Assembly (NCBI RefSeq): GCF_018614875.1 | Contig: NZ_JAGGNW010000009.1 | Location: 186,001 to 250,000 of the forward strand | From: Variovorax paradoxus | Lineage (GTDB): Bacteria > Pseudomonadota > Gammaproteobacteria > Burkholderiales > Burkholderiaceae_C | Length of the DNA stretch: 64,000 nt | Direction: 5' to 3' | Shown: positions 50,169-61,655 of the stretch, piece by piece | Layout of the letters: the number at the start of each line of letters is the position of its first letter | Position numbering within the stretch: position 1 is the stretch's first letter | Notes under the pieces: model-generated | Database searches by the model: none | Told to the model about the DNA's origin: nothing | Seen by the model: only the letters and a program-made list of their open reading frames with translations | Made by a program: the position numbers and the translations under genes

Positions 50169-52757
50169 ATGTTGCAAGCCTACGTTGACCATGTTGCCGA
50201 ACGCGCCGCGCTCGGTATCCCGCCGCTGCCATTGAGCGCGAAGCAAACCTCTGAAGCGATCGAACTCCTCAAGAGCGCTATGCCCAAGGACGGTGCTTTC
50301 CTGCTCGATCTGCTCACCTATCGCGTGCCCGCCGGCGTCGACGACGCGGCCAAGGTCAAGGCGAGCTACCTGGCGGCCGTGGCCCACGGCACCGAGAAGA
50401 GCGCGTTCATCTCGCGCGCCCGCGCCACCGAACTGCTCGGCACCATGCTCGGCGGCTACAACATCAGCCCCATGATCGACCTGCTCGACGACGCCGAAGT
50501 CGGCGCCGTGGCGGCCGAGGGCCTGAAGAAAACCCTGCTGATGTTCGACCAGTTCCACGACGTCAAGGACAAGGCCGACAAGGGCAATGTGCATGCCAAG
50601 GGCGTGCTGCAAAGCTGGGCCGACGCCGAGTGGTTCACCAGCCGCCCCGAAGTGCCGCAAAGCATCACCGTCAGCATCTTCAAGGTGGCCGGTGAAATCA
50701 ACACCGACGACCTGTCGCCCGCACCCGACGCCACCACGCGTCCCGACATTCCGATGCATGCGCTCGCAATGCACAAGAACGCACGCCCCGGCATCGTCCC
50801 CGAAGAAGACGGCAAGCGCGGCCCGGTGAAGTTCATCGAAGACCTGCGCGCGCGCGGCCACCTCGTGGCCTATGCCGGCGACGTGGTCGGCACGGGTTCG
50901 TCGCGCAAGAGCGCCACCAACTCGGTGCTGTGGTTCACCGGCGAAGACATTCCCTTCGTTCCCAACAAGCGTTTCGGCGGCGTCTGCCTCGGCGGCAAGA
51001 TCGCGCCCATTTTCTACAACACCATGGAAGACTCGGGCGCACTGCCCATCGAGCTCGACGTGGCGCAGATGAACATGGGTGACGTGGTCGAGCTGCGTCC
51101 CTACGAAGGCAAGGCGATCAAGGACGGCAAGGTCATCGCCGAATTCCAGGTCAAGAGCGACGTGCTGTTCGACGAAGTGCGCGCCGGCGGCCGCATTCCG
51201 CTGATCATCGGCCGCGGCCTCACGGCCAAGGCGCGCGAGGCGCTGGGCCTGCCGGTGTCGACGCTGTTCCGCCTGCCGACCAGCCCGGTCGACACCAAGA
51301 AGGGCTTCTCGCTGGCGCAGAAGATGGTCGGCCGAGCCTGCGGCCTGCCCGAAGGCCAGGGCGTTCGCCCCGGCACCTACTGCGAACCCAAGATGACCTC
51401 GGTCGGCTCGCAGGACACCACCGGCCCGATGACGCGCGACGAGCTGAAGGACCTGGCCTGCCTGGGCTTCTCGGCCGACCTCGTGATGCAGTCGTTCTGC
51501 CACACGGCGGCGTACCCGAAGAAGGTCGACGTCAAAATGCACCACGAACTCCCCGAGTTCATGGCCAACCGCGGCGGCGTCTCGCTGCGCCCGGGCGACG
51601 GCGTGATCCATTCCTGGCTCAACCGCCTGCTGACGCCCGACACCGTGGGCACCGGCGGTGACAGCCACACCCGCTTCCCGATTGGCATCAGCTTCCCCGC
51701 GGGCTCCGGCCTTGTGGCCTTCGCGGCCGCCACCGGCGTGATGCCGCTGGACATGCCCGAATCGGTGCTGGTGCGCTTCAAGGGCAAGATGCAGCCCGGC
51801 GTCACGCTGCGCGACCTGGTCAACGCCATTCCGCTGTACGCCATCAAGGCGGGTCTGCTGACCGTGGCCAAGCAAGGCAAGAAGAACATTTTCTCGGGCC
51901 GCATCCTCGAAATCGAAGGCCTGCCCGACCTGAAGGTGGAGCAAGCCTTCGAACTGAGCGACGCCTCGGCCGAACGCTCGGCCGCCGGCTGCACCGTGCA
52001 CCTGAACAAGGAGCCGATCGCCGAGTACATCAACAGCAACATCACGCTGATGAAGTGGATGATTGCCGAAGGCTACGCCGACGCCCGCACGCTGGCTCGC
52101 CGCATCGCCGCGCAGGAAGCCTGGCTGGCCGACCAGCAATTGCTCAAGGGCGACGCCGACGCCGACTACGCCGCCGTGATCGAGATCGACCTGGCCGAGA
52201 TCCACGAACCCATCGTGGCCTGCCCGAACGATCCCGACGACGTGAAGACGCTGAGCGACGTGGCCGGTGCCGTGATCGACGAAGTGTTCATCGGCTCGTG
52301 CATGACCAACATCGGCCACTTCCGCGCCGCGTCCAAGTTGCTCGAAGGCAAGCGCGACATCCCGGTCAAGCTGTGGATCGCACCGCCCACCAAGATGGAC
52401 GCGCAGCAGCTCACCGAGGAAGGCCACTACGGCGTGTTCGGCAACGCCGGTGCCCGCACCGAAATGCCGGGCTGCTCGCTGTGCATGGGCAACCAGGCAC
52501 AGGTGCGCGAAGGTGCCACGGTGATGTCGACCAGCACCCGCAACTTCCCGAACCGCCTGGGCAAGAACACCAACGTGTACCTCGGCTCGGCCGAGCTGGC
52601 CGCGATCTGCTCGCGCCTGGGCCGCATCCCGACGCGCGAGGAGTACATGGCCGCCACGGGCGTGCTCGATGCGTCGAGCGCGCAGATCTACCAATACCTG
52701 AACTTCGACAAGATCGACGACTACAAGACCGAGTCGGGCGCCGCAGTCGCGGCCTGA
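50169..52757 (+). CDS. acnB: Aconitate hydratase B
   Basis: AcnB isomerises citrate to isocitrate and can bind mRNA when its cluster is lost. The 862-residue protein has the AcnB order: an N-terminal HEAT-like domain, the swivel domain (G-T-G-S-S-R-K-S-A near residue 240) and then the catalytic domains. The 4Fe-4S ligands are Cys711 (S-C-M-T-N), Cys769 and Cys772 (G-C-S-L-C-M-G). ATG 50169 follows GGAGAAAAGAAG. It is the main TCA aconitase, and its terminator follows at 52785. Confidence 0.97.
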   Translation: MLQAYVDHVAERAALGIPPLPLSAKQTSEAIELLKSAMPKDGAFLLDLLTYRVPAGVDDAAKVKASYLAAVAHGTEKSAFISRARATELLGTMLGGYNISPMIDLLDDAEVGAVAAEGLKKTLLMFDQFHDVKDKADKGNVHAKGVLQSWADAEWFTSRPEVPQSITVSIFKVAGEINTDDLSPAPDATTRPDIPMHALAMHKNARPGIVPEEDGKRGPVKFIEDLRARGHLVAYAGDVVGTGSSRKSATNSVLWFTGEDIPFVPNKRFGGVCLGGKIAPIFYNTMEDSGALPIELDVAQMNMGDVVELRPYEGKAIKDGKVIAEFQVKSDVLFDEVRAGGRIPLIIGRGLTAKAREALGLPVSTLFRLPTSPVDTKKGFSLAQKMVGRACGLPEGQGVRPGTYCEPKMTSVGSQDTTGPMTRDELKDLACLGFSADLVMQSFCHTAAYPKKVDVKMHHELPEFMANRGGVSLRPGDGVIHSWLNRLLTPDTVGTGGDSHTRFPIGISFPAGSGLVAFAAATGVMPLDMPESVLVRFKGKMQPGVTLRDLVNAIPLYAIKAGLLTVAKQGKKNIFSGRILEIEGLPDLKVEQAFELSDASAERSAAGCTVHLNKEPIAEYINSNITLMKWMIAEGYADARTLARRIAAQEAWLADQQLLKGDADADYAAVIEIDLAEIHEPIVACPNDPDDVKTLSDVAGAVIDEVFIGSCMTNIGHFRAASKLLEGKRDIPVKLWIAPPTKMDAQQLTEEGHYGVFGNAGARTEMPGCSLCMGNQAQVREGATVMSTSTRNFPNRLGKNTNVYLGSAELAAICSRLGRIPTREEYMAATGVLDASSAQIYQYLNFDKIDDYKTESGAAVAA

Positions 52758-52784
52758 TCGGCAGGCAGTTCGCTCATTGAAAGG

Positions 52785-52808
52785 GCCCCGCTTCGGCGGG
52801 GCTTTTTT
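52785..52808 (+). terminator. Terminator after acnB
   Basis: GCCCCGC (52785-52791) and GCGGGGC (52796-52802) form a 7-pair stem around the stable TTCG tetraloop, followed by six T residues. It ends the mdh-acnB transcript 28 bases after the stop and lies in a 135-base convergent gap with the MmyB-type regulator gene. Confidence 0.93.
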
Positions 52809-52892
52809 GCGTGCGGGTTCACTTTGCGCTGCCTCCCCGGCCATCTCCGACACACAAGGCGAAGGGCCCATCGGCGCAGAAGGCCGGGGCCT

Positions 52893-53729
52893 TCAGCCAG
52901 CCGCCTGCTTCGCCATCTCCGTCAACGCCGCCGCCGTCTGCGCATCGGCCGGAAAGAACGACTCCACCGCCAGTTCCTGCAAAGTGACATCGACCGGCGT
53001 GCCGAAGATCGTCGTGGTGCTGATGAAGCTCAGCACACCGTTCGGCGTAGCCAGCTGGAAGGGCACGACCACGCCCGACAGGTCCGTGTCCGCTGCGGGC
53101 GCATCGTGGCTCACGTTGGGGGCGGGGAAGGCCTCGAGCTCGTCGTGCAGCGCCTGCAGCACCGCGTCGCCCGTCGCGGCAATCTGCTGCTGCAGCCGTT
53201 CGAGCAGATGGGCGCGCCACTGCGCGAAGTTGGCGATGCGCGAAGCCAGGCCGTCGGGATGCAGGCTCAGGCGAAGCACGTTGACGGGCGGCGCCACCAA
53301 CTCCGGCGCCGCTCCGGCAATCAGCATCGGCACCAGCGCGTTGTACGCCACGAGGTTCCAGTGGCGGTCGACGGCGAGCGCGGGAAAGGGTTCGTGGCCC
53401 TTCAGCACCAGGTCCACCGCGCGCCGCGCCGCGGCCAGGGCCGGGTCGTCGAGCGAGCGTTGCCGGTACATCGGCGCGAAGCCCGCGGCCACCAGCAGCG
53501 CATTGCGCTCGCGCAGCGGCACGTCGAGCCGCTCGGCCAGGCGCAGCACCATCTCGCGGCTGGGCGCGGCGCGGCCCGTCTCCACATAGCTCAGGTGACG
53601 GGTCGAGACCTCGGCTTCCTGCGCCAGGTCGAGCTGGCTGAGTCGCCGGCGGGTGCGCCAGTGCCGCAGGTGGGCGCCGAACGGGTCGCGCGCGCCGGGC
53701 TGGGTGGAGTGGGGGCGGGTGGTGTTCAT
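52893..53729 (-). CDS. XRE/MmyB family transcriptional regulator
   Basis: This 278-residue protein has an N-terminal XRE helix-turn-helix (about 17-71; R-R-R-L-S-Q-L-D-L-A and S-T-R-H-L-S-Y-V-E-T-G-R). A C-terminal MmyB-like ligand-binding domain (about 110-275) contains L-A-V-D-R-H-W-N-L-V-A-Y-N and N-V-L-R-L-S-L-H-P-D-G. MmyB-type regulators usually control the gene next to them, and a perfect palindrome lies in the gap to the divergent membrane-protein gene. The start could also be ATG 53738, three residues earlier. The ligand is unknown. Confidence 0.9.
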   Translation of the reverse strand: MNTTRPHSTQPGARDPFGAHLRHWRTRRRLSQLDLAQEAEVSTRHLSYVETGRAAPSREMVLRLAERLDVPLRERNALLVAAGFAPMYRQRSLDDPALAAARRAVDLVLKGHEPFPALAVDRHWNLVAYNALVPMLIAGAAPELVAPPVNVLRLSLHPDGLASRIANFAQWRAHLLERLQQQIAATGDAVLQALHDELEAFPAPNVSHDAPAADTDLSGVVVPFQLATPNGVLSFISTTTIFGTPVDVTLQELAVESFFPADAQTAAALTEMAKQAAG

Positions 53730-53763
53730 GGCCCGCATTCTGGCGCGGCGCCGACGCGGCGCC

Positions 53764-53780
53764 ATGACCTGCCAGGTCAT
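53764..53780. promoter_or_regulatory. Operator-like palindrome between the MmyB regulator and the membrane protein
   Basis: ATGACCTG-C-CAGGTCAT is a perfect 8-pair palindrome with a one-base centre, placed in the 132-base divergent gap 34 bases from the regulator start. This is where a dimeric XRE regulator would bind to control itself and its neighbour. Confidence 0.6.
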
Positions 53781-53861
53781 CGACGCGGCGCACGCCGGAC
53801 GGAATCATCGGCTCCAACGCGGCAGGACTGGCTTGCGGCGTACCACCCGAAGGAGATTCTC

Positions 53862-54275
53862 ATGTCCGTCTTTGCATCCCCCCGCTTCCTGCCCAACGTG
53901 ATGTGGGCCGATGCCGCCTCCTGCGCCGCGACCGGCGTGCTGCAGCTCGCGTTCACCGGCGCGCTTGCCAGACTGACCGGCTTGCCGGCACCGCTGCTCA
54001 TGGGGACGGGCGTCTTCCTGCTGGCCTATGCGGCTGCAGCCGCTTTCATGGCCAGCCGCAGCACGCCGCCGCGCACGCTGATCGGCCTTGTGGTGGCCGG
54101 CAATTTCGGCTGGGCCGCGGCCTGCGTGGGACTGCTGATGAGCGGCGTGTTCGCGGTTACCGCGCTGGGCACGGCCTGGGTGCTGGCGCAGGCGCTGTGC
54201 GTGGTGGTGCTGGCCGAGCTGCAATGGACCGGCCTGCGCCGCACCCGTGGCCGCGCCGCCATGGCCACGGCCTGA
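53862..54275 (+). CDS. Small four-helix membrane protein of unknown function
   Basis: This 137-residue protein has four predicted membrane segments (about residues 20-36, 45-63, 72-92 and 98-118) and a basic C-terminus. AAGGAGA lies six bases before ATG 53862, one of the best ribosome sites in the window. I do not recognise the family. Its divergent position to the MmyB regulator, with a palindrome between, suggests it is that regulator's target. Confidence 0.85.
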   Translation: MSVFASPRFLPNVMWADAASCAATGVLQLAFTGALARLTGLPAPLLMGTGVFLLAYAAAAAFMASRSTPPRTLIGLVVAGNFGWAAACVGLLMSGVFAVTALGTAWVLAQALCVVVLAELQWTGLRRTRGRAAMATA

Positions 54276-54427
54276 GTCCGAGAGATGCCGGCAACGGCCG
54301 CCTGCCCCATTTTTCGCGATGAGGAACGCGGCACCTCGAAACCGTTCGACGGGAGGCCGACTTACAACAGCCGACATCGTTCCCCGCTATCCTTGAAGAG
54401 CTTCCACGAACAACCAGGAGTTCCTCA

Positions 54428-57291
<2,864 letters not shown>

Positions 57292-57295
<4 letters not shown>

Positions 57296-57750
57296 TCCGC
57301 GTCGGCCTCATCTCCGACACCCACGGCCTGCTGCGCCCGCAGGCCGTGGCTGCCCTGCAGGGCAGCGACTTCATCGTGCATGGCGGGGACATCGGCGATG
57401 CCGGCATCCTCGAAGCGCTGCGGGCCATCGCGCCGCTGACGGTGGTGCGGGGCAACAACGACCGGGAGCCATGGGCCGCTCACATCGCGGAGACGGCATT
57501 CCTGAAGGTCGGCGGGGTGCTCGTCCATGCGATACACGACCTGTCGCAGCTCGCCGTCGACCCCGCGGGCGCGGGCGTTCGCGTGGTGGTGTCCGGCCAC
57601 TCCCACAAGCCGAAGATCGAGGAACGCGAGGGCGTGCTCTACGTCAATCCCGGCAGCGCCGGCCCGCGCCGATTCAAATTGCCGATCGCCGTCGCCGAGC
57701 TCATTGTCGATGGCGATGCGGTAACGGCACGCATCATCGAGCTGGGCTGA
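57292..57750 (+). CDS. YfcE/MJ0936-type metallophosphoesterase
   Basis: This 152-residue protein starts [11 protein letters not shown] and has H-G-G-D-I-G-D, V-R-G-N-N-D and V-S-G-H-S-H-K-P, the four metal-ligand blocks of the small metallophosphoesterase family. The natural substrate is unknown. The only fitting start is a TTG at 57292 that overlaps the acnA stop (TTGA), which suggests coupled translation with acnA. Confidence 0.9.
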
Positions 57751-57833
57751 GCACACCGCCCCAAACACTCGAAATCTGCACGAGAAAGGGTCCGGCCCGC
57801 GTGGTCAAACGGCCTTGGTCAGGTTTCTGCGAT

Positions 57834-57848
57834 TGAGAATTGATAGCA
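57834..57848. promoter_or_regulatory. Possible Fur-box-like site before feoA
   Basis: TGAGAATTGATAGCA matches the 7-1-7 Fur core TGATAAT-n-ATTATCA at about 10 of 14 fixed positions, 51 bases before the feoA start. Iron control by Fur is usual for feo operons. The same stretch also resembles a short GATAGC-type intergenic repeat of Comamonadaceae, so the match may be accidental. Confidence 0.3.
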
Positions 57849-57898
57849 TCTAGCTTTTGCTCAATTGGCGCGTTCGGGATCCGGCGCACTTTCTTACC

Positions 57899-58198
57899 GT
57901 GCAAACCAACAATTTCGGCGCCGTGCCGGCAGCTTCCGGCGTGCGGCTCGACCAGCTTCCCGACAACCAGTGGGCCACCGTGCTCGACGTGGCCCGCCCC
58001 GAGGGTGCGGACGATCGTGAGCTCGTCCTGCGCCTGACCGAGATCGGCTTCGTGCCGGGCGAGGCCGTGCGCATCGTGGCCAGCGGACTTCCGGGGCGCG
58101 AGCCGCTGGCGGTGCGGCTGGGCCACACCACGTTCGCATTGCGCCGCCACGAGGCCGCGCTGATCCACGTCACGCCGGGGGCAGCCACCCATGGTTGA
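57899..58198 (+). CDS. feoA: Ferrous iron transport protein A
   Basis: This 99-residue protein contains the SH3-like FeoA fold: L-T-E-I-G-F-V-P-G-E-A-V-R-I near the middle, then P-L-A-V-R-L-G-H-T-T-F-A-L-R-R-H-E-A-A. It assists FeoB in ferrous iron uptake. No ATG fits; GTG 57899 is my choice, giving a slightly long N-terminus; a TTG at 57857 is open but adds residues without homology. Its end overlaps feoB by eight bases. Confidence 0.85.
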   Translation: MQTNNFGAVPAASGVRLDQLPDNQWATVLDVARPEGADDRELVLRLTEIGFVPGEAVRIVASGLPGREPLAVRLGHTTFALRRHEAALIHVTPGAATHG

Positions 58199-60086
58199 AG
58201 CCGTCATCCAGGGGCCGGGGCGGCTCGCGGCCACGGCACAGCCGGCGCGCGTCGCGCTGCTGGGCAATCCGAACTGCGGCAAGACGGCGCTCTTCAACCT
58301 GCTCACCGGCAGCCGCCAGAAAGTGGCCAACTATGCCGGCGTGACGGTCGAGCGCAAGGAGGGCACGTTGCGCACCGCGTCGGGGCGCCGCGTGTTCGTG
58401 CTCGACCTGCCGGGCGCCTACAGCCTCAACGCGCTCAGCGCGGACGAGGCCGTGACGCGCGACGTGGTCACCGGCCAGAGCAGCGAGGCCTTGCCCGACC
58501 TGCTGGTGTGCGTGACCGATGCCACCAACCTGCGGCTCAACCTGCGGCTCGTGCTGGAGGCCAAGCGCCTCGGCCTGCCGATGGTGGTGGCGCTCAACAT
58601 GACCGACATGGCCAAGAAGCAGGGCATCGCGGTCGACACGGCCGTGCTGTCGCGCGAGCTGGGCGTGCCGGTCATCGAGACGGTGGGCGTGCAATCGGGC
58701 GGTGCGCAAGGCCTGCTCGAAGCCCTCGATGCGCCGGTGGCCGCCGCGGCGCCGCGGCCCTGGCTGGCGCCGGGGCTGGACGACGTGCTGGCCACGCAGC
58801 GCGAAGTGCGCCGCATCCTCGGCATGGCCGTGCGCGAGCCGGTCGGCAGCCTGGCCACCAGCGACCGCATCGACCGCGTGGTGATGCACCCGGTGTGGGG
58901 CATGCTGGTGCTCGCGGCCACGATGTTCCTGATGTTCCAGGCCGTGTTCAGCTGGGCCAATGTGCCCATGGACGCCATCAAGGTCGGCACCGAAGGCCTC
59001 GGCAACCTGCTGAAGGCCCACATGCCCGAAGGCATGCTGCAGAGCCTGCTGGTCGACGGCGTGATTGCCGGGGTGGGCGGCGTGATCGTGTTCCTGCCGC
59101 AGATCCTGATCCTGTTCCTGTTCATCCTGGCGCTCGAAGACTCGGGCTACCTGCCGCGCGCCGCCTTCCTGCTGGACCGCGTGATGGGCACGGTGGGGCT
59201 TTCGGGCCGCTCCTTCATTCCGCTGCTTTCGAGCTTTGCCTGCGCCATTCCCGGCGTGATGGCCACGCGCACCATCAGCAACTGGCGCGACCGCATCACC
59301 ACCATCATGATTGCGCCGCTCATGACCTGCTCGGCGCGGCTGCCGGTGTATGCGCTGCTCATTGCCGCCTTCATTCCGGCGCGCACCGTGGGCGGCGTGT
59401 TCAATCTTCAGGGCGTGGTGCTGTTCGCGCTGTATGTCTTCGGCATTGTCTCCGCCATGGCGGTGGCGTGGGTGATGAAGCGCTTCCGCGACAACAAGCA
59501 GCACTCGCCGCTGATGATGGAGCTGCCGGCGTACCGCTGGCCGAATCCTCGAAACCTGCTTGTGGGACTCTATGAACGAGCCTGGATCTTCCTCCAGCGC
59601 GTGGGCACGATCATCCTTACGCTCACCATCCTGCTGTGGTTCCTGTCGACCTTCCCGTCGCCGCCCGAAGGCGCCACGGGCCCGGCCATCCAGTACAGCC
59701 TGGCGGGCCTGATCGGCCGCGGCCTGGAGCATATCTTCGCGCCCATCGGCTTCAACTGGCAGATTTCCATCGCACTGGTGCCGGGCATGGCGGCGCGCGA
59801 AGTGGCGGTGGGCGCGCTTGGCACGGTGTACGCGCTCTCGGCCAGCGGCGACGACGTGGCGGGCCAGCTGGAGCCGCTGATTGCGGGCAGCTGGTCGCTG
59901 GCGACGGCGCTGTCGCTCCTGGTCTGGTACGTGTTTGCGCCGCAGTGCATCTCGACCTTGGCGGCGGTCAAGCGCGAAACCGGATCGTGGAAGTACGTCT
60001 GGATCATGGCCGGCTACCTGTTCGCGCTGGCCTACATGGCGTGCTTCATCACCTACCGCGTGGCGGTGGCGCTGGGCGCCGGATGA
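58191..60086 (+). CDS. feoB: Ferrous iron transporter B
   Basis: FeoB imports Fe(II) across the inner membrane. The 631-residue protein has an N-terminal G domain with G-N-P-N-C-G-K-T at residues 25-32, N-Y-A-G-V-T-V-E, D-L-P-G-A-Y-S and N-M-T-D. A transmembrane part with two Gate motifs follows (L-P-R-A-A-F-L-L-D, C-A-I-P-G-V-M-A-T-R). It is shorter than Escherichia coli FeoB and lacks the long C-terminal soluble tail. A small Cys-rich protein gene follows after 64 bases. Confidence 0.96.
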   Translation: MVEAVIQGPGRLAATAQPARVALLGNPNCGKTALFNLLTGSRQKVANYAGVTVERKEGTLRTASGRRVFVLDLPGAYSLNALSADEAVTRDVVTGQSSEALPDLLVCVTDATNLRLNLRLVLEAKRLGLPMVVALNMTDMAKKQGIAVDTAVLSRELGVPVIETVGVQSGGAQGLLEALDAPVAAAAPRPWLAPGLDDVLATQREVRRILGMAVREPVGSLATSDRIDRVVMHPVWGMLVLAATMFLMFQAVFSWANVPMDAIKVGTEGLGNLLKAHMPEGMLQSLLVDGVIAGVGGVIVFLPQILILFLFILALEDSGYLPRAAFLLDRVMGTVGLSGRSFIPLLSSFACAIPGVMATRTISNWRDRITTIMIAPLMTCSARLPVYALLIAAFIPARTVGGVFNLQGVVLFALYVFGIVSAMAVAWVMKRFRDNKQHSPLMMELPAYRWPNPRNLLVGLYERAWIFLQRVGTIILTLTILLWFLSTFPSPPEGATGPAIQYSLAGLIGRGLEHIFAPIGFNWQISIALVPGMAAREVAVGALGTVYALSASGDDVAGQLEPLIAGSWSLATALSLLVWYVFAPQCISTLAAVKRETGSWKYVWIMAGYLFALAYMACFITYRVAVALGAG

Positions 60087-60150
60087 CCTGCCGCAAGTTT
60101 TTGCGCGATGTTTCTGGGTTAGTCTCGAACGCGCGTCGGAGTAAACGGAC

Positions 60151-60444
60151 ATGACACAGCAACTGATCGTTGGATTGATCGTCGCGGCAGCCGCGTTCTA
60201 TGCGGTCTGGCGCTGGATGCCTGCGCGCTGGCGGCGCAGCGCCGCGCACAAGCTCGCGGCCGGCACACAGCGCGCCGGACTGGTCGACCAGGAGCGCGCG
60301 CAGCAGCTGGCGGCCTCGCTCGCCAAGACCTCGGGCTGCGGCTCATGCGACAGCTGTGGCAGTTGCGGCCCCAAAACGTCCGACAACAACAAAGCCGAAT
60401 CCGAAAAAGCCGGCCACAGCCCGCTGTCCGCGCACAGCCGCTGA
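60151..60444 (+). CDS. FeoB-linked small membrane protein with CxxCxxCxxC
   Basis: This 97-residue protein has one N-terminal membrane segment (about 5-22) and a basic stretch. A cysteine run C-G-S-C-D-S-C-G-S-C puts Cys63, 66, 69 and 72 three residues apart, ahead of a hydrophilic tail. It matches what I recall as the DUF6587 group found after feoB in betaproteobacteria, and is analogous in plan to the FeoB-associated Cys-rich membrane protein of Firmicutes. A metal- or cluster-binding role in Fe(II) handling is an inference. It is 64 bases after feoB and 5 before the next gene. Confidence 0.82.
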   Translation: MTQQLIVGLIVAAAAFYAVWRWMPARWRRSAAHKLAAGTQRAGLVDQERAQQLAASLAKTSGCGSCDSCGSCGPKTSDNNKAESEKAGHSPLSAHSR

Positions 60445-60449
60445 GGCCG

Positions 60450-61634
60450 ATGCCCGCACACATCCTCGTCGTCGGGGGCGGCATCGGGGGGCTTTCTGCC
60501 GCGCTGGCGCTGTCCCGCGGCCGCCACCGCGTCGATGTCTTCGAGCAGGCGCCCGTGTTCGCCGAAATCGGCGCCGGCATCCAGATGGGGCCCAACGTCA
60601 CGCGACGCCTCGAGCAGCTGGGCCTGGCCGAAGGCCTGGAGGCCATTGCTGCGCGTCCCGAGGCGCTGGTGGTGCAGAGCGCCGGCAGCGGCGCCGAACT
60701 GGCCCGCCTGCCGCTGGGCGATGCCATGCGCGAGCGCTATGGCGCTCCTTACTTCTGCGTGCACCGCGCCGACCTGCATTCGTTGCTTCTCGAAGCGGTG
60801 CGCGCCCGCGGTACCGGCACCCTGGTGACCGATGCGCGCATCGCGCAGGTCGAGGCCGACGACGATCTGGTGTGCATTTCGAGCAGCGGTGCGCGCGCCT
60901 GGGAGGGCGAGGCGCTGGTCGGCGCCGACGGGCTCTGGAGCGTGGCGCGCCAAGGCCTCGATACGCCGTCGGCGGCCGAGCCGCCGCGTGCCACGGGCCA
61001 CACGGCCTGGCGCGGGATGGTCGAGCAGGCGGCCCTGCCGCAAGCCCTGCGCCGCCACAGGATCGATGTGTGGCTGGGCCCGCGCCTGCATGCCGTGGCG
61101 TACCCGGTGCGCGGCGGCGCCTGGCTCAATGTGGTGGTGATCGCGGAGTCGGCTCCGGCCGGCGATGCGCGCGACTGGGACCAGGCCAGCAGCCTCGCCG
61201 CGTTGCAGAAGGCCACGGGCCGCAGCGGTGGCGCTTTGCAGGCGTTGCTCGAGGCCATGCCCGGCTGGCGCGCCTGGACACTCGGCGACCGTCCGCCGCT
61301 GGCTTCCGCGGCCGAGATGGCCCACGAGCGCGTGGCGCTGGTGGGCGATGCCGCGCACCCGATGGTTCCTTACCTGGCGCAGGGCGCAGGCATGGCGATC
61401 GAGGATGCGGTGGCCCTGGCCGAGGCACTGGGCAACGGCACTGCGGCCGATGTGCCGGCCGCCTTTGCACGCTATGCCGAGGCGCGCTGGCAGCGCAACG
61501 CGCTGGTGCAGGCGAAGGCCCGGCGCAACGGGCAGATCTTTCATGCGACCGGTGCGGTGCGCATCGGCCGCGACCTCGCGATGCGCACCCTGGGCGCGCG
61601 GCTGCTGGACCAGCCCTGGCTGTACGCGGGCTGA
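60450..61634 (+). CDS. FAD-dependent monooxygenase (salicylate/3-hydroxybenzoate hydroxylase-like)
   Basis: This 394-residue flavoprotein has G-G-G-I-G-G at residues 9-14, the V-G-A-D-G-L-W-S motif near residue 155, and G-D-A-A-H-P-M-V-P-Y-L-A-Q-G-A-G near residue 295. These are the three landmarks of class A aromatic hydroxylases. It could act on salicylate, 3-hydroxybenzoate or another phenolic acid; the sequence does not decide. The start ATG 60450 lies five bases after the Cys-rich protein stop, so it may be co-transcribed with feoAB, although its role seems unrelated. Confidence 0.87.
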   Translation: MPAHILVVGGGIGGLSAALALSRGRHRVDVFEQAPVFAEIGAGIQMGPNVTRRLEQLGLAEGLEAIAARPEALVVQSAGSGAELARLPLGDAMRERYGAPYFCVHRADLHSLLLEAVRARGTGTLVTDARIAQVEADDDLVCISSSGARAWEGEALVGADGLWSVARQGLDTPSAAEPPRATGHTAWRGMVEQAALPQALRRHRIDVWLGPRLHAVAYPVRGGAWLNVVVIAESAPAGDARDWDQASSLAALQKATGRSGGALQALLEAMPGWRAWTLGDRPPLASAAEMAHERVALVGDAAHPMVPYLAQGAGMAIEDAVALAEALGNGTAADVPAAFARYAEARWQRNALVQAKARRNGQIFHATGAVRIGRDLAMRTLGARLLDQPWLYAG

Positions 61635-61655
61635 CGGCAGCCTGGCCGAGTGCGC

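Noticed and set aside
49398..52871. 1157-codon open frame opposite acnB and its upstream genes
   Set aside because: It runs antisense through three well-supported genes and a terminator; the translation is a His/Val/Gly/Arg-rich shadow without motifs.
58170..60152. 660-codon open frame opposite feoB
   Set aside because: His/Arg/Gln-rich shadow with no family features; feoB on the plus strand has all G-domain motifs.
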